A DNA stretch of 64,000 nucleotides from VGBV01 sp963780395 (GTDB lineage Bacteria > Actinomycetota > Thermoleophilia > Solirubrobacterales > 70-9), in the NCBI GenBank assembly GCA_963780395.1, contig CAWABY010000015.1, forward strand, positions 62,001 through 126,000. The letters are read 5' to 3'. Of this stretch, positions 27,960-36,989 are shown piece by piece. The notes under the pieces were generated by a model. The model ran no database searches. It was not told the DNA's origin and worked only from the letters and a program-made list of their open reading frames with translations. Numbering within the stretch: position 1 is the first letter of the stretch; every line of letters starts with the position of its first letter. The position numbers and the translations under genes are program-made.

Positions 27960-29354
27960 GTGGCGAAGCAGACGCCAAAAGGGACACCCGAGGGGATGCC
28001 GGACTTTCCGGGCAGCATGCATCGCGGTGGCTTCCTCAGCCGCGGAGCGCCCGACGACGAGATCCCCGCCGACGGAATGAACCCGCAGGACGCGAAGCTC
28101 CTGATCGACGAGGAGCTGCTGCTCGACAGCGACCCCGATCGCAACCTGGCGACCTTCGTCACCACCTGGATGGGCCCGGACGTGCGGGCGTTGATCGCCG
28201 AGAACCTGCACCGCAACTTCATCGACCACGCTGAGTACCCGCAGACCGCCGAGATCGAGCAGCGCTGCATCCGCATGTTGGCCAACCTCTTCAACGCCCC
28301 GGGCGAGACGACCGGCGCGCGCTGCCAGGGCTCATCCGAGGCGATCATGCTGGGGGCGCTGGCGATGAAGTGGAACTGGCGAGCGCGGCGCGAGAAGGAG
28401 AAGAAGGGGACCGAGAAGCCGAACCTGATCTTCGGCGGCGACGTGCACGTGGTCTGGGAGAAGTTCTGCCGCTACTTCGACGTCGAGCCGCGGATCGTGC
28501 CGCTGCAGGAGGACAAGCTCGTGATCGGCCCCGAGGACGTCGAGCCGCACATCGACGAGAACACGATCGGCGTCGCCGCCGTCGTCGGCACCACCTTCAC
28601 CGGCCACGCCGACGACGTCGTCGGCATCAACAAGCTGCTGCTGGACGTGAAGGAGCAGCACGGCCACGACATCCCCCTGCACGTGGACGGCGCCAGCGGA
28701 GCCTTCGTCTGGCCCTTCCTCTACCCCGACAGCGAGTGGGACTTCCGCCTGGAGCAGGTGAAGTCGATCAACGCCTCGGGCCACAAGTTCGGGCTCGTCT
28801 ACCCGGGCATCGGCTGGCTCATCTTCCGCGACAAGGAGCAGCTGCCCGAGGACCTCGTGTTCTATGAGGACTACCTCGGCAAGCGGGACGCCACCTTCAC
28901 GCTCAACTTCAGTACGGGCTCGGCGATGGTCTTGGCTCAGTACTACAACTTCATCCGCTTCGGGCGCTCGGGCTACGAGTACCTGATGCAGGTGATGCAG
29001 ACCAACCGGAACGAGCTCGCGAAGCGGATCATGGGGATCGGGCCCTTCGAGGAGCTTGGCTCGGGCGAGCAGCTGCCGCTGGTGGCCTGGAGACTGAAGG
29101 GCGACCAGCCCTTCGACGAGTTCGACCTCGCATCGCAGTTGGCGGCGGAGCGCGGCTGGATGGTGCCCGCCTACCACCTGCCCCCGAACGCCGAGAAGGT
29201 GAAGCTGATGCGGGCGCTGGTGAAGCTGACCCTGCCCTACTCACTGGCTGACAAGCTCGGCGACGACATCGCGGAGGCCTGCGAGATCCTCGCCAAGAAG
29301 GGAGGGGTCCACGAGTCGGAGCGCAAGAAGGTCCACACCTCGACCAGCTACTAA
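27960..29354 (+). CDS. gadB: Glutamate decarboxylase
   Basis: PLP enzyme that converts glutamate to GABA with consumption of a proton, used in acid resistance or GABA metabolism. The 464-residue protein is full length. It shows the group II decarboxylase features GSSEAIMLGALAMK (cofactor phosphate loop), PLHVDGASGAFVWPF with the cofactor Asp, and the Schiff-base Lys in SINASGHKFGLVYPG (about residue 275). The C-terminus is Lys-rich (HESERKKVHTSTSY); in other GadB proteins the tail gates pH response. No glutamate/GABA antiporter lies next to it. Confidence 0.95.
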   Translation: MAKQTPKGTPEGMPDFPGSMHRGGFLSRGAPDDEIPADGMNPQDAKLLIDEELLLDSDPDRNLATFVTTWMGPDVRALIAENLHRNFIDHAEYPQTAEIEQRCIRMLANLFNAPGETTGARCQGSSEAIMLGALAMKWNWRARREKEKKGTEKPNLIFGGDVHVVWEKFCRYFDVEPRIVPLQEDKLVIGPEDVEPHIDENTIGVAAVVGTTFTGHADDVVGINKLLLDVKEQHGHDIPLHVDGASGAFVWPFLYPDSEWDFRLEQVKSINASGHKFGLVYPGIGWLIFRDKEQLPEDLVFYEDYLGKRDATFTLNFSTGSAMVLAQYYNFIRFGRSGYEYLMQVMQTNRNELAKRIMGIGPFEELGSGEQLPLVAWRLKGDQPFDEFDLASQLAAERGWMVPAYHLPPNAEKVKLMRALVKLTLPYSLADKLGDDIAEACEILAKKGGVHESERKKVHTSTSY

Positions 29355-29389
29355 GCCGGCAGGCCGCGACCTGATGCGCGGGCGGCCGC

Positions 29390-29395
29390 TACGGT
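29390..29395 (+). promoter_or_regulatory. -10 hexamer TACGGT, leaderless start
   Basis: TACGGT lies six bases before the GTG of the exonuclease gene. This is one of the clearest leaderless arrangements in the window. Confidence 0.5.
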
Positions 29396-29401
29396 GGCCC
29401 C

Positions 29402-30271
29402 GTGGCCGCCCCCCTGCTCGTCGTCGACACCCCCTCGATGCTGTTCCGGGCCTTCTACGCCCTGCCCTCCTCGATCAAGGGGCCTGACGGGAACCCGGTC
29501 AATGCGCTGCTCGGCACGGCCAACCTGATCCTGCGCGAGGTCGAGCGCCATGGCCCGCGCGCGGTCGTGCTCTGCTCGGGTCCCGACGCCGCCCCGTACC
29601 GGACCGAGCTCTACCCGGCCTACCACGCCGACCGCGAGGCGGCCTTCCCCGACGACCTCGGCCCCCAGTGGGAGGACGCCGGTGACTTCTTCGGCGCCTT
29701 CGGCTGGACGATCGCCGAGACCGACTCATACGAGGCCGACGACCTGCTGGGCTCCTACGCGGACAAGGAGACCAAGGCCGGCGGCCGGACGCTGATCATG
29801 ACCGGCGACCGCGACATGTTCCAGTGCGCCTCGGGCAAGGTGAGGGTGCTCTACGTCAGCACCGGTGGCAAGCAGGGAGGCGCGCTGATCGGCCCCGCGG
29901 AGGTGAAGAAGCGCTACGGCATTCCGCCCAAGCTCGTCCCCGACTTCATCGCGCTGCGCGGCGATCCCTCCGACGGCCTGCCCGGCGCCAAGGGCGTCGG
30001 CGAGAAGGGCGCCGCCGAGCTGCTGCGAAAGCACGGCTCGCTGGAGGCCATCCTCGACAACGCCTTCCGCGAGACCCGCCCGAAGCTGCGCCAGGCCCTG
30101 GTCGAGCAGCGCGAGGAGCTGCTCGCCTTCAAGGAGATCGCGACCCTGCGCGAGGTCAAGGTCGGGCGCCCGCGCAGCAAGCGCACCGACTACCGCTCGG
30201 CGGCGAAGGCCGCGCGCGACCGCGGCATGAACCGCCTGGGCGATCGGCTCGACGTCGCGTCGAAGGGCTAG
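29402..30271 (+). CDS. Stand-alone 5'-3' exonuclease / flap endonuclease
   Basis: A 289-residue protein equivalent to the N-terminal nuclease domain of DNA polymerase I. Metal-binding Asp residues are seen in LLVVDTPSMLFRAFYA, ETDSYEADDLLGSYA and IMTGDRDMFQCA. The H3TH DNA-binding motif follows as DFIALRGDPSDGLPGAKGVGEKGAAELL. It lacks polymerase and 3'-5' domains, as in bacterial ExoIX/YpcP-type proteins, and presumably removes primers or 5' flaps. Cytosolic. The GTG start is supported by TACGGT six bases upstream. It overlaps the convergent GMC oxidoreductase stop by four bases. Confidence 0.92.
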   Translation: MAAPLLVVDTPSMLFRAFYALPSSIKGPDGNPVNALLGTANLILREVERHGPRAVVLCSGPDAAPYRTELYPAYHADREAAFPDDLGPQWEDAGDFFGAFGWTIAETDSYEADDLLGSYADKETKAGGRTLIMTGDRDMFQCASGKVRVLYVSTGGKQGGALIGPAEVKKRYGIPPKLVPDFIALRGDPSDGLPGAKGVGEKGAAELLRKHGSLEAILDNAFRETRPKLRQALVEQREELLAFKEIATLREVKVGRPRSKRTDYRSAAKAARDRGMNRLGDRLDVASKG

Positions 30272-31864
30272 GCGGCCACCGCGCTGCGGCCCCGGATCAG
30301 GTCGGCGGCCTTCTCGCCGATCATGATCGTGGGGGCGTTCGTGTTGCCTCCGGTGATCACCGGCATCACCGAGGCGTCGGCGACGCGGAGGCCCTCGACT
30401 CCTCGCACGCGCAGCTCGGGATCGACCACGGCGGCCTCGTCGCTGCCCATGCGGCAGGTGCCGACCGGGTGATAGAGCAGGTCGGTCTCGCTCCGCAAGA
30501 AGGCCTCGATCTCCTCGTCAGACTCGACCTCCTCGGAGGGGACGAGCGGGCGGCCGCGAACCGACGCGAGCGGCTCGGTGGCGGCGATCTCGCGCAGCAT
30601 CTTGAAGGCGGCGACAAGGGTGGCCAGATCCTCGGGCTCGGACAGGTGGTTGCCGACCAGATCGGGCTTGGCGTCGGGGTCGGCCGAGCGCAGCCGCAGC
30701 CGCCCGCGGGCGCGTGGGGCCAGCAGCGCCGCAGCCAGCGAGAATGCGTGGCCGTCGAAGGTGTCGAAGCCATGGTCGTGGTAGTAGGCGGGGCCGAACA
30801 GGAGCTGCGCGTCGGCGGCCGGCAGGCCGGGGCGTGTGCGGACGAAGGCCATCGCCTCGCCGACGTTCGAGGTCAGCGGGCCGCTGCGCCTGAGCAGCCA
30901 CTTGAGCAAGGCCGGGGGCTTCTCGGCGTCGGCGAGGTCCTCGTTGACCTTCGACTCGTAACAGAGCAGGAAGAAGGGATGGTCCTGGAGGTTCTCGCCG
31001 ACCCCGGGGCTCTCGACCCTGAGCTCGATCCCGTGCTCCCGTAGCTGCTCGCCGGGGCCGATCCCCGACAGCATCAGGAGCTGCGGGCTGCCGATCGCGC
31101 CGGCGGATAGCACCACCTCTCGGTTCGCCCGCGCCACCCGCTCGCGCCCACGCGAGTCGCGCCAGCGCACCCCGGAGGCGCGGCCTCCCTCCAGGTCGAT
31201 CCCGAGCGCCTGGGACTTGGGCGCCACGGTCAGGTTCGAGCGCTTCGCTGCCGGTCGCAGGTAGGCGTCGGCGGCGCTCCAGCGACGGCCGTTGCGCTGG
31301 CTGACCGGGGTCTGCGCGACGCCGTCCTGCTCCTGGGAGTTGATGTCGGGGTTGCGCGGGATCCCGGTGCGCTCGGCCGCCTCGAGGAAGCGCGCGGTCA
31401 GCGGCCGCGGCTCGACCTGGTCGGCGACGTTGACGGGGCCGCCGCGGCCGTGCACGGCCGGATCCCCGGAGGCCTCGTAGTTCTCCATGCGCTCGTAGTA
31501 GGGGAGGACGTCCTGCCAGCCCCAGCCATCGCAGCCTGCCTCGCGCCAGCCGTCGTAGTCGAGCGGCCGCCCACGCACGTACATCATCGCGTTCATCGAG
31601 CTGGAGCCGCCCAGGCTCTTGCCGCGCGGCACGTACAGCTCTCGCCCGTCGAGGTGCGGCTCGGGGCCCGTGCTGTGGTCCCAGTCGAGCTTGGTCCTGA
31701 ACTGCTTGGCGAAGGCCGCGGGGATCTTGATGTTGGGCGAGCGGTCCTTGCCGCCCGCCTCGAGCAAGAGCACGGAGGCCGAGGGGTCCTCGCTGAGGCG
31801 CCCGGCCACCGCGCAGCCTGCCGAGCCCGCGCCCACGATCACGTAGTCGAAAGTCGCCCTCCAC
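30268..31864 (-). CDS. GMC-family FAD oxidoreductase (choline dehydrogenase-like), one early frameshift
   Basis: FAD-dependent alcohol oxidase/dehydrogenase of about 530 residues. The FAD-binding motif VIVGAGSAGCAVAGRLSE is at the N-terminus, followed by PRGKSLGGSSSMNAMMYVRG (GMC signature 1) and SAGAIGSPQLLMLSGIGP (signature 2). The C-terminal motif YHPVGTCRMG and SVMPVITGGNTNAPTIMIGEKAAD carry the catalytic His/Asn pair. The leaderless GTG at 31864 (TAGGGT six bases upstream) encodes VEGDF. One extra T near 31850 (TTTC for TTC) breaks the frame to FDYVIVGAG; otherwise translation must begin at the GTG at 31842. The alcohol substrate is unknown. Convergent with the exonuclease. Confidence 0.9.
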
Positions 31865-31870
31865 GCGGCG

Positions 31871-31876
31871 ACCCTA
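31871..31876 (-). promoter_or_regulatory. -10 hexamer TAGGGT, leaderless start
   Basis: TAGGGT on the minus strand lies six bases before the GTG at 31864. It supports that codon as the true start of the GMC gene and the extra T as an indel. Confidence 0.5.
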
Positions 31877-31897
31877 AGGCAAACCGCGCTCGTCGGC

Positions 31898-32731
31898 TCA
31901 GGAGGCGAAGGGCGCGAGGAAGGAGAGGTAGGCCGAGACCCGGGTGAAGACGCCGGGCAGGCCCCGCTCGCCGCAGAGGACGAAGGGGCTGCTGACCCCG
32001 AACGAAACGGCGCCGACCAGGCGGGGGCCGTCGGAGGTGCTGGCGATCAGCGGGCCGCCCGAGTCACCCGGGCAGGCGGATCGCATCAGCCGCAGCCGGA
32101 AGAGACGGCGGAACTGCGACCCGTTCGCGCAGATCATCTCGGCCGGGACGAACTGCTCGCCGTACTTGCTGCAGCCCGGCCTGGAGAAGAGCGTCGCCGC
32201 GTACAGCTGCCCGCCCTTGGGCTTGCCGAAGCCGAATGGGTTGCGGCGACCGAAGCCCGCCACCGACAGGGAGGCGCCGAGGCCGGTGGTCGTGGCGTCC
32301 TCCGCGGCGTTGGCGAGGGGGATCGCGGGGGAGCTGGTCGGGTAGGCGAGCGCGATCACCGCCAGGTCATTGCGGAATGGGACGTCCGAATTGGGGTGCC
32401 TGCTGGCGCCGGTGACCCCGATCACCTCGCCGCCGGAACCCCCGATCGCCGTGCGCCCCGCAATCACGGCGAGGCGCGAGGCGGCGACCGTGACGCAGTG
32501 GGCCGCCGTCACGACCTTGGTCGGAGAGATCACGGCTCCGGAACAGTGGAAGCGGCCGTCCTGGAGGATCGCCACCGTGAAGCCGTAGTCGGCCAGGCTC
32601 GCCGGCGAGCCGCCCACCACGCTCGGGCGGGCCTTGGCCGCTCCGGCGCCCGCGGGCGCGGCGCAGGCAATCATCCCCACCAGCACCAATGCACAGGCCA
32701 GCGCCTTTTTTCCCCGGCCCGCTGCGTTCAC
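31898..32731 (-). CDS. Secreted trypsin-like serine protease
   Basis: A 277-residue chymotrypsin-fold (S1) protease with a signal peptide (KKALACALVLVGMIACAAPAGAGA, residues 8-31) and the mature N-terminus near VVGGSPASLADYGF. The triad is His in VTAAHCV, Asp in RNDLAVI and Ser in CPGDSGGPLI. Cysteines near the His and Ser suggest disulfides. It is a normal S1 length without extra domains, so a freely secreted endopeptidase is likely. An Asp is not obvious at the specificity-pocket position, so trypsin specificity is uncertain. GTG start at 32731. Same strand as the genes on both sides. Confidence 0.92.
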   Translation of the reverse strand: MNAAGRGKKALACALVLVGMIACAAPAGAGAAKARPSVVGGSPASLADYGFTVAILQDGRFHCSGAVISPTKVVTAAHCVTVAASRLAVIAGRTAIGGSGGEVIGVTGASRHPNSDVPFRNDLAVIALAYPTSSPAIPLANAAEDATTTGLGASLSVAGFGRRNPFGFGKPKGGQLYAATLFSRPGCSKYGEQFVPAEMICANGSQFRRLFRLRLMRSACPGDSGGPLIASTSDGPRLVGAVSFGVSSPFVLCGERGLPGVFTRVSAYLSFLAPFAS

Positions 32732-32758
32732 CCGGCGATTCTCTCAGTCCAAGGGCCG

Positions 32759-33109
32759 CTAGGCAAGCTGCCCGGGGAAATGGCGCTCGACATGCTCCGC
32801 GATCGTCTCGCGCACCCAGCGCTGGGTCTCCGAATCGGCCATGCGGTAGCGCCCCAGCAGCATCGCCTGGTCATCCAGCGGCAGGCCGGCGATCTCCCAG
32901 CTGACCGCGAGCCGCTCGAACAGCATCTCCTCGCGCCGGCGCCAGGCGTCCTCGGTCGAGGCGGCGCGGCTGGCCGGGGGCTCCCCGATCTTCTTGATCG
33001 TCTTGGGGCTGAGCTCGGCACGCAGGGTCAGGACATTGCCCTCCTCGTCGGCGTACTCGACCGTCGGCGCCGGCTCGCGGCTGCGGCGCTTCTGGTTTCT
33101 CTTGGCCAC
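32759..33109 (-). CDS. Hypothetical protein coupled to SDR gene
   Basis: A 116-residue soluble protein with a strongly basic start (AKRNQKRRSREP) and a helical, acidic-basic mixed remainder (EEMLFERLAVSWEIAGLPLDDQAMLLGRYRMAD). I do not recognise the family. The GTG start lies three bases after the SDR stop, so it is likely the last gene of the EamA-CaiD-SDR unit. No enzymatic motif is visible. Confidence 0.65.
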   Translation of the reverse strand: MAKRNQKRRSREPAPTVEYADEEGNVLTLRAELSPKTIKKIGEPPASRAASTEDAWRRREEMLFERLAVSWEIAGLPLDDQAMLLGRYRMADSETQRWVRETIAEHVERHFPGQLA

Positions 33110-33112
33110 GCG

Positions 33113-33928
33113 TCAGCCCGCCGCCTCGGGGGGCGGGGGCGGCTCGCCCAGGCCCCAGGCGTCCACGCCCCCGTCCACCACGATCGTCGTGCCCGTGATG
33201 TAGGCACCGCCGGGGCTGGCGAGGAAGGCGATCACCTCGCCGACCTCCTCGGGGCGGCCGAGCCGGCCAAGCGGCACCTGGCGGCGGGAGCGCTCCAGCG
33301 ATTCCGGCCCGTAGCCGGCCAGGCCCTCGGTCTCGATATTGCCGGCGCTGACGCAGACCGAGCGGATGCCGTGGCGGCTCCACTCCAACGCGAGGCCCGT
33401 GGCGAGGTTCTCGAGCGCGGCGCGAGCGGCGGTCGCATGGGCGAAGTCGGGGATCCCTCGCCGCGGCGAGAACCCGCTGAAGACGATCAGACCGCCCCCG
33501 CCCGGGATCATCGAGCGCGTGGCCACCTCGTGGGTGAGGTCCCATGTCGCGTCCACCGTGAGCTGATGCACCGCGCGCCAGCCCTTGGCCGAAATCTCCT
33601 CCGCGGGCGCGGCGAACTGGCCGCCCGCGTTGTTGACGAGGGCGTCCACGGCGTCGAAGCGCTTCAGCACGATGTCCAGCATGGAGCGCACCTGGTCGGG
33701 CTCGCGGATGTCACAGGGCACCGCGAGGCACTCGGCCCCGGCCGCCTCCAGCTCGGCGCGCGCCGACTCGAGCGGCTCCGGCCTGCGACCGCAGATCGCA
33801 ACCGCCGCCCCGGAGCCGGCGAAGGCGCGCGCGGTCGCCAGCCCGATCCCGGTGCCGCCGCCGGTGATCAGCGCCAGCTTGCCGGCATTGGCGTCGGGGG
33901 CCAGCGAGGTCGCGGGCGTCTCGCTCAC
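33113..33928 (-). CDS. Short-chain dehydrogenase/reductase, 2,4-dienoyl-CoA reductase-like
   Basis: Rossmann-fold NAD(P)H oxidoreductase. It has the cofactor motif TGGGTGIGLATARAF near 20, CDIREPDQ, and NNAGGQFAAPAEEIS near 95. In place of the classical YxxxK the region reads FAHATAARAALENLATGLALEW. The Tyr is missing and no Lys is present, similar to the HSSAARAGV type seen in dienoyl-CoA reductase-like SDRs. I chose the GTG at 33928, which overlaps the upstream hydratase stop by GTGA, over GTG 33940. Translational coupling with a CaiD-like hydratase suggests acyl-CoA processing. Confidence 0.87.
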   Translation of the reverse strand: MSETPATSLAPDANAGKLALITGGGTGIGLATARAFAGSGAAVAICGRRPEPLESARAELEAAGAECLAVPCDIREPDQVRSMLDIVLKRFDAVDALVNNAGGQFAAPAEEISAKGWRAVHQLTVDATWDLTHEVATRSMIPGGGGLIVFSGFSPRRGIPDFAHATAARAALENLATGLALEWSRHGIRSVCVSAGNIETEGLAGYGPESLERSRRQVPLGRLGRPEEVGEVIAFLASPGGAYITGTTIVVDGGVDAWGLGEPPPPPEAAG

Positions 33929-34701
33929 TCGCCCTTCCACTCCGGGTCGCGTCCCTCGGCGAAGGCACGGGGGCCCTCCTCTGCATCCGCGGATGAGTTC
34001 GAGCGCTCGTACTCGGGCACCGCCCCGGAGCGGAGCGCCGCGTAGCCGTCCTCGACGCTCAGTTCCTCGGTGGCGACGGCGATCGCCTTGACGGCCTCGA
34101 CGGCGAGCGGCGCGGCGGCGATGATGCGGTCGGCGAACGCGCGTGCCTCGTCCATCAATTCGCCCGGCGCCACCACCTGGTTGACGAGGCCCCAGCGCTC
34201 CGCCTCCTCGGCCTCCACCGGGCGGCCGGTCAGCAGCATCTCCATGGCCAGAGCGCGCGGGATGCGCTTCGGCAGCCGCAGCACGCCGCCAGCGTCGGGG
34301 ATCAGGCCGCGGGTCACCTCGGGCAGCGCCAGGCGGGCGTCGCGAGAGGCGATGATCAGGTCGCAGGCCAGCGCGATCTCAAGCCCGCCGCCCGCCGCCC
34401 AGCCGTTGACGGCGGCGATCACCGGCTTGCGCAGGTCGAACATCTCGGTCAGCCCACCGAACCCGCCGGGCCCGTAGTCCTCGGAGTCGCCGCCGGCGGC
34501 GGCCTTCAGGTCCCAGCCCGCGGAGAAGAAGCGGTCCCCCGCCCCGGTCACGATCGCGACGCGCAGCTCCCGGTCGTCGCGAAAGGCGCTGAAGGCCTCG
34601 CCCAGCTCGCGGCTGGTGGCGGCGTCGATCGCATTCGCCTTTGGGCGGTCGATCGTGACCTCCAAGACCTGTCCCCGGCGCTCAGCCCTGATGCCCTCCA
34701 T
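33925..34701 (-). CDS. Enoyl-CoA hydratase/isomerase, crotonobetainyl-CoA hydratase-like
   Basis: Crotonase-fold protein of 258 residues. The oxyanion hole is formed by FFSAGWDLKAAAGG near 58 and NGWAAGGGLEIALACD near 100. The catalytic region LPEVTRGLIPDAGG near 130 has Glu in PEV but Asp-Ala where typical hydratases have the second acid. SAGWDLKAAA is characteristic of the CaiD subgroup, so a carnitinyl/crotonobetainyl-CoA-like substrate is possible. TAGGGT nine bases before the ATG, inside the end of the upstream transporter gene, suggests an internal promoter. It overlaps EamA by 20 bases and the SDR by four. Confidence 0.88.
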   Translation of the reverse strand: MEGIRAERRGQVLEVTIDRPKANAIDAATSRELGEAFSAFRDDRELRVAIVTGAGDRFFSAGWDLKAAAGGDSEDYGPGGFGGLTEMFDLRKPVIAAVNGWAAGGGLEIALACDLIIASRDARLALPEVTRGLIPDAGGVLRLPKRIPRALAMEMLLTGRPVEAEEAERWGLVNQVVAPGELMDEARAFADRIIAAAPLAVEAVKAIAVATEELSVEDGYAALRSGAVPEYERSNSSADAEEGPRAFAEGRDPEWKGE

Positions 34702-35635
34702 CGGCAGCGGACCCTAGATGAGAACCGGCGCGGCGGCCGAGCCGCTCGGTCACCACGGCCCCGAGCCCGCTCGGCGGGCGACCGCCGGTAGCGAGCCAGG
34801 ACCCGGCGAGGATCAGCAGCAGCCCCGCGACCGCGCCGGCGCCCAGGCTCTCGTCGAGAATCGCGACGCCCAGCGCAACCGCCACCACCGGCGCCACGTA
34901 GGTGATCACCAGTGCCCTTCCGGCGCCTACCTCCGAGACTAGACTCGCGTAGACCGCGAAGGCGGCCGCCGTACAGAAGACGCCCAGGACGATCAGCGCG
35001 ATCAGCGCCTCGGTCGTCGGAACCTCGGGGGATGGGCCGATCGCGAGAGCCGGGGTCAGCGCGATCGAGGCGACGACGAGCGCCGCTCCCATCGACGCGC
35101 GCGGGTCCAAGTCCGAGAGGTGACGCTTCAGGACCATCGGCCCAATCGCGTAGCAGAAGGCCGCGAGCAGAATCGCGAGTGCCCCGACCAGCTCGTCGGA
35201 GTCCCCCGCCACGTCGATCCCCACCAGCGCCACGACGCCGGCCAGGCCGATGACCAGCCCAAGCAGTCGCAGGCCGGTGACCCGCTCGGAGTCGTCGAAT
35301 CGTAGTGCCAGCAGCGCCACGAACAGGGGCGCGGCCGCGATCAGGATCGCCGCCAGCGACGAGGAGACGTGCTGCTCGCCGGCCGCGATCAGCGGGAAGG
35401 GAATCGTGATCTCGACGATCCCGAAGACGACGATCCAGCCCCAGCGGCCCCTGACCTGTTCCAGCAGCCCCAGACGCCAGGCGAGCGCCACCAGGAGCGC
35501 CGCCGCCAGAACCACGCGAAACCAGGCGAGGAAGGTCGGCGAGACCCCGTCGTCGACGGCGACCTTGATGAACAGGTAGGGGATCCCCCACAGGATCGAG
35601 ACGGCCGCAAAGGCCGCCCAGGCTCGGGCGCTCAT
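34682..35635 (-). CDS. EamA/DMT-superfamily transporter
   Basis: Drug/metabolite transporter of 317 residues with ten predicted membrane helices in two EamA repeats (first from AFAAVSILWGIPYLFIKVAV, second from LVGALAILLAAFCYAIGPMVLKRHL). The GAGRALVITYVAPVVAVALG segment is the typical penultimate repeat motif. It probably exports a small metabolite; substrates of this family are diverse. The C-terminal 25 residues overlap the hydratase gene. It heads the EamA-hydratase-SDR-hypothetical unit and faces away from the P450 gene. Confidence 0.88.
   Translation of the reverse strand: MSARAWAAFAAVSILWGIPYLFIKVAVDDGVSPTFLAWFRVVLAAALLVALAWRLGLLEQVRGRWGWIVVFGIVEITIPFPLIAAGEQHVSSSLAAILIAAAPLFVALLALRFDDSERVTGLRLLGLVIGLAGVVALVGIDVAGDSDELVGALAILLAAFCYAIGPMVLKRHLSDLDPRASMGAALVVASIALTPALAIGPSPEVPTTEALIALIVLGVFCTAAAFAVYASLVSEVGAGRALVITYVAPVVAVALGVAILDESLGAGAVAGLLLILAGSWLATGGRPPSGLGAVVTERLGRRAGSHLGSAADGGHQG
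34711..34716 (-). promoter_or_regulatory. Internal -10 hexamer TAGGGT before the hydratase
   Basis: TAGGGT on the minus strand lies nine bases before the hydratase ATG, within the last codons of the EamA gene. It may be a second, leaderless promoter inside the operon. Confidence 0.4.
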
Positions 35636-35700
35636 TGCCGGCAGCTTCGCACGACCGTCCAGTCGTCCGATTTCGACTGGCCAACCAGCCAGTCGCCCGC

Positions 35701-35706
35701 TAGTCT
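35701..35706 (+). promoter_or_regulatory. -10 hexamer TAGTCT before P450
   Basis: TAGTCT lies nine bases before the ATG of the P450 gene. The upstream gap contains imperfect repeats of CCAGTCG/GACTGG that could bind a regulator. Confidence 0.4.
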
Positions 35707-35715
35707 GCGCGCAGC

Positions 35716-36957
35716 ATGGCGACCCAGCGCGAGCGCAACGACCGCGAGAGGAACCTCGACGCGATCGACGTCACCGACGCCGAGCACTGGGAGCAGGGCC
35801 CGCCGCACGAGATCTTCCGCGACCTGCGCGAGGGGTGCCCCGTCCACTGGAGCGAGATCAACGAGTACCCGGGGGAGGAGGGTTTCTGGTCGATCACCCG
35901 CGCCGACGACGTGCGCGAGGTGAGCTTGGACTGGGAGACCTATTCCTCGGAGGTCGGCGGTGTCATGGGCCTGACCCACGTCTTCCCGCTCGAGCTGCAG
36001 ACCTCGCAGTTCATCGCCATGGACCCGCCCAAGCACGACAGGCTGAAGGCGCTGTTCCAGCGCGGCTTCACGCCGAAGCGGATCGCGGACCACGAGGACG
36101 ACATCCGCGCGATCACCGAGCGCGTCCTGGACGGCGTCGCCGATCGCGGCGAGTGCGACCTGGTCTCCGACGTCGCGCAGCCGGTGGTCTCGCGCGTGAT
36201 CGGGCGCTTCATGGGCATCCCAGAGGAGGACGACGCGGCCTGGGCGGCGCTGATGAACTCCGCGCTGGGCCTGGGCGACGAGGACCTCAACCCCGGCGGG
36301 ATCGAGGGGATCCTGCAGGAGGACATCCCGGAGGTCTTCGAGCGCTGCCGGGCGCTGATCGCCGAGCGGCGCGAGCACCCCAAGGACGACCTGACCAGCG
36401 TCCTCGTGGACGCCGAGATCGACGGCGAGCGCCTGGAGGAGCACGAGATCGTGATGGGCTTCTTCCTGCTGGTCGCCGCGGGCAACGACTCCACCAAGGC
36501 CACCTACACGAGCGGCATGCGGGCCCTGCTGGAGCACCCCGAGCAGATGAAGCTGCTGGCCGAGGACCCCTCGTTGATTCCCGGGGCGGTCGAGGAGTGC
36601 CTGCGCATGTACCCGGCCTTCGCCCACTTCCGCCGCACCGCCACCGAGGACACCGAGATCGCGGGCTGTCCCGTCGCCGAGGGCGACAAGGTGGTGATGT
36701 GGTACGTCTCGTCGAACCGAGACGAGGCCAGGTTCGAGGACCCGGACCGCTTCGACGTGCTCCGCAATCCCGAGCACCAGGCGTTCGGCGCCGGCGGCCG
36801 CCACTTCTGCCTCGGCGCGGCGCTGGCGCGCCTCGAGCTGCGCGTGCTATTCGAGGAGACCCTGAAGCGCTTCCCGGAGATGAAGCTCGCCGGCGGCCCC
36901 GCCCCGGCCGTGTCGGTCTTCCTCAACCAGCTGAAGACGCTGCCGGTCCGCTGGTAG
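35716..36957 (+). CDS. Cytochrome P450
   Basis: Soluble bacterial P450 of 413 residues. The I-helix oxygen motif is AAGNDSTKA (about 260), the K-helix ExxR is EECLR (about 295), and the heme-binding loop is FGAGGRHFCLGAALARLEL with the Cys thiolate near 362. The N-terminus is hydrophilic, so it needs external ferredoxin partners, which are not encoded nearby. The sequence type resembles actinobacterial P450s acting on terpenoids or steroids, but the substrate is not provable. It is divergent from the EamA-hydratase-SDR unit and followed by an MBL-like gene 33 bases downstream. Confidence 0.94.
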   Translation: MATQRERNDRERNLDAIDVTDAEHWEQGPPHEIFRDLREGCPVHWSEINEYPGEEGFWSITRADDVREVSLDWETYSSEVGGVMGLTHVFPLELQTSQFIAMDPPKHDRLKALFQRGFTPKRIADHEDDIRAITERVLDGVADRGECDLVSDVAQPVVSRVIGRFMGIPEEDDAAWAALMNSALGLGDEDLNPGGIEGILQEDIPEVFERCRALIAERREHPKDDLTSVLVDAEIDGERLEEHEIVMGFFLLVAAGNDSTKATYTSGMRALLEHPEQMKLLAEDPSLIPGAVEECLRMYPAFAHFRRTATEDTEIAGCPVAEGDKVVMWYVSSNRDEARFEDPDRFDVLRNPEHQAFGAGGRHFCLGAALARLELRVLFEETLKRFPEMKLAGGPAPAVSVFLNQLKTLPVRW

Positions 36958-36977
36958 GAGTCATTTGGTCGGCCCGG

Positions 36978-36983
36978 TAGGGT
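36978..36983 (+). promoter_or_regulatory. -10 hexamer TAGGGT, leaderless start
   Basis: TAGGGT lies six bases before the GTG of the MBL-like gene, in the gap after the P450. Confidence 0.5.
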
Positions 36984-36989
36984 CGGCGC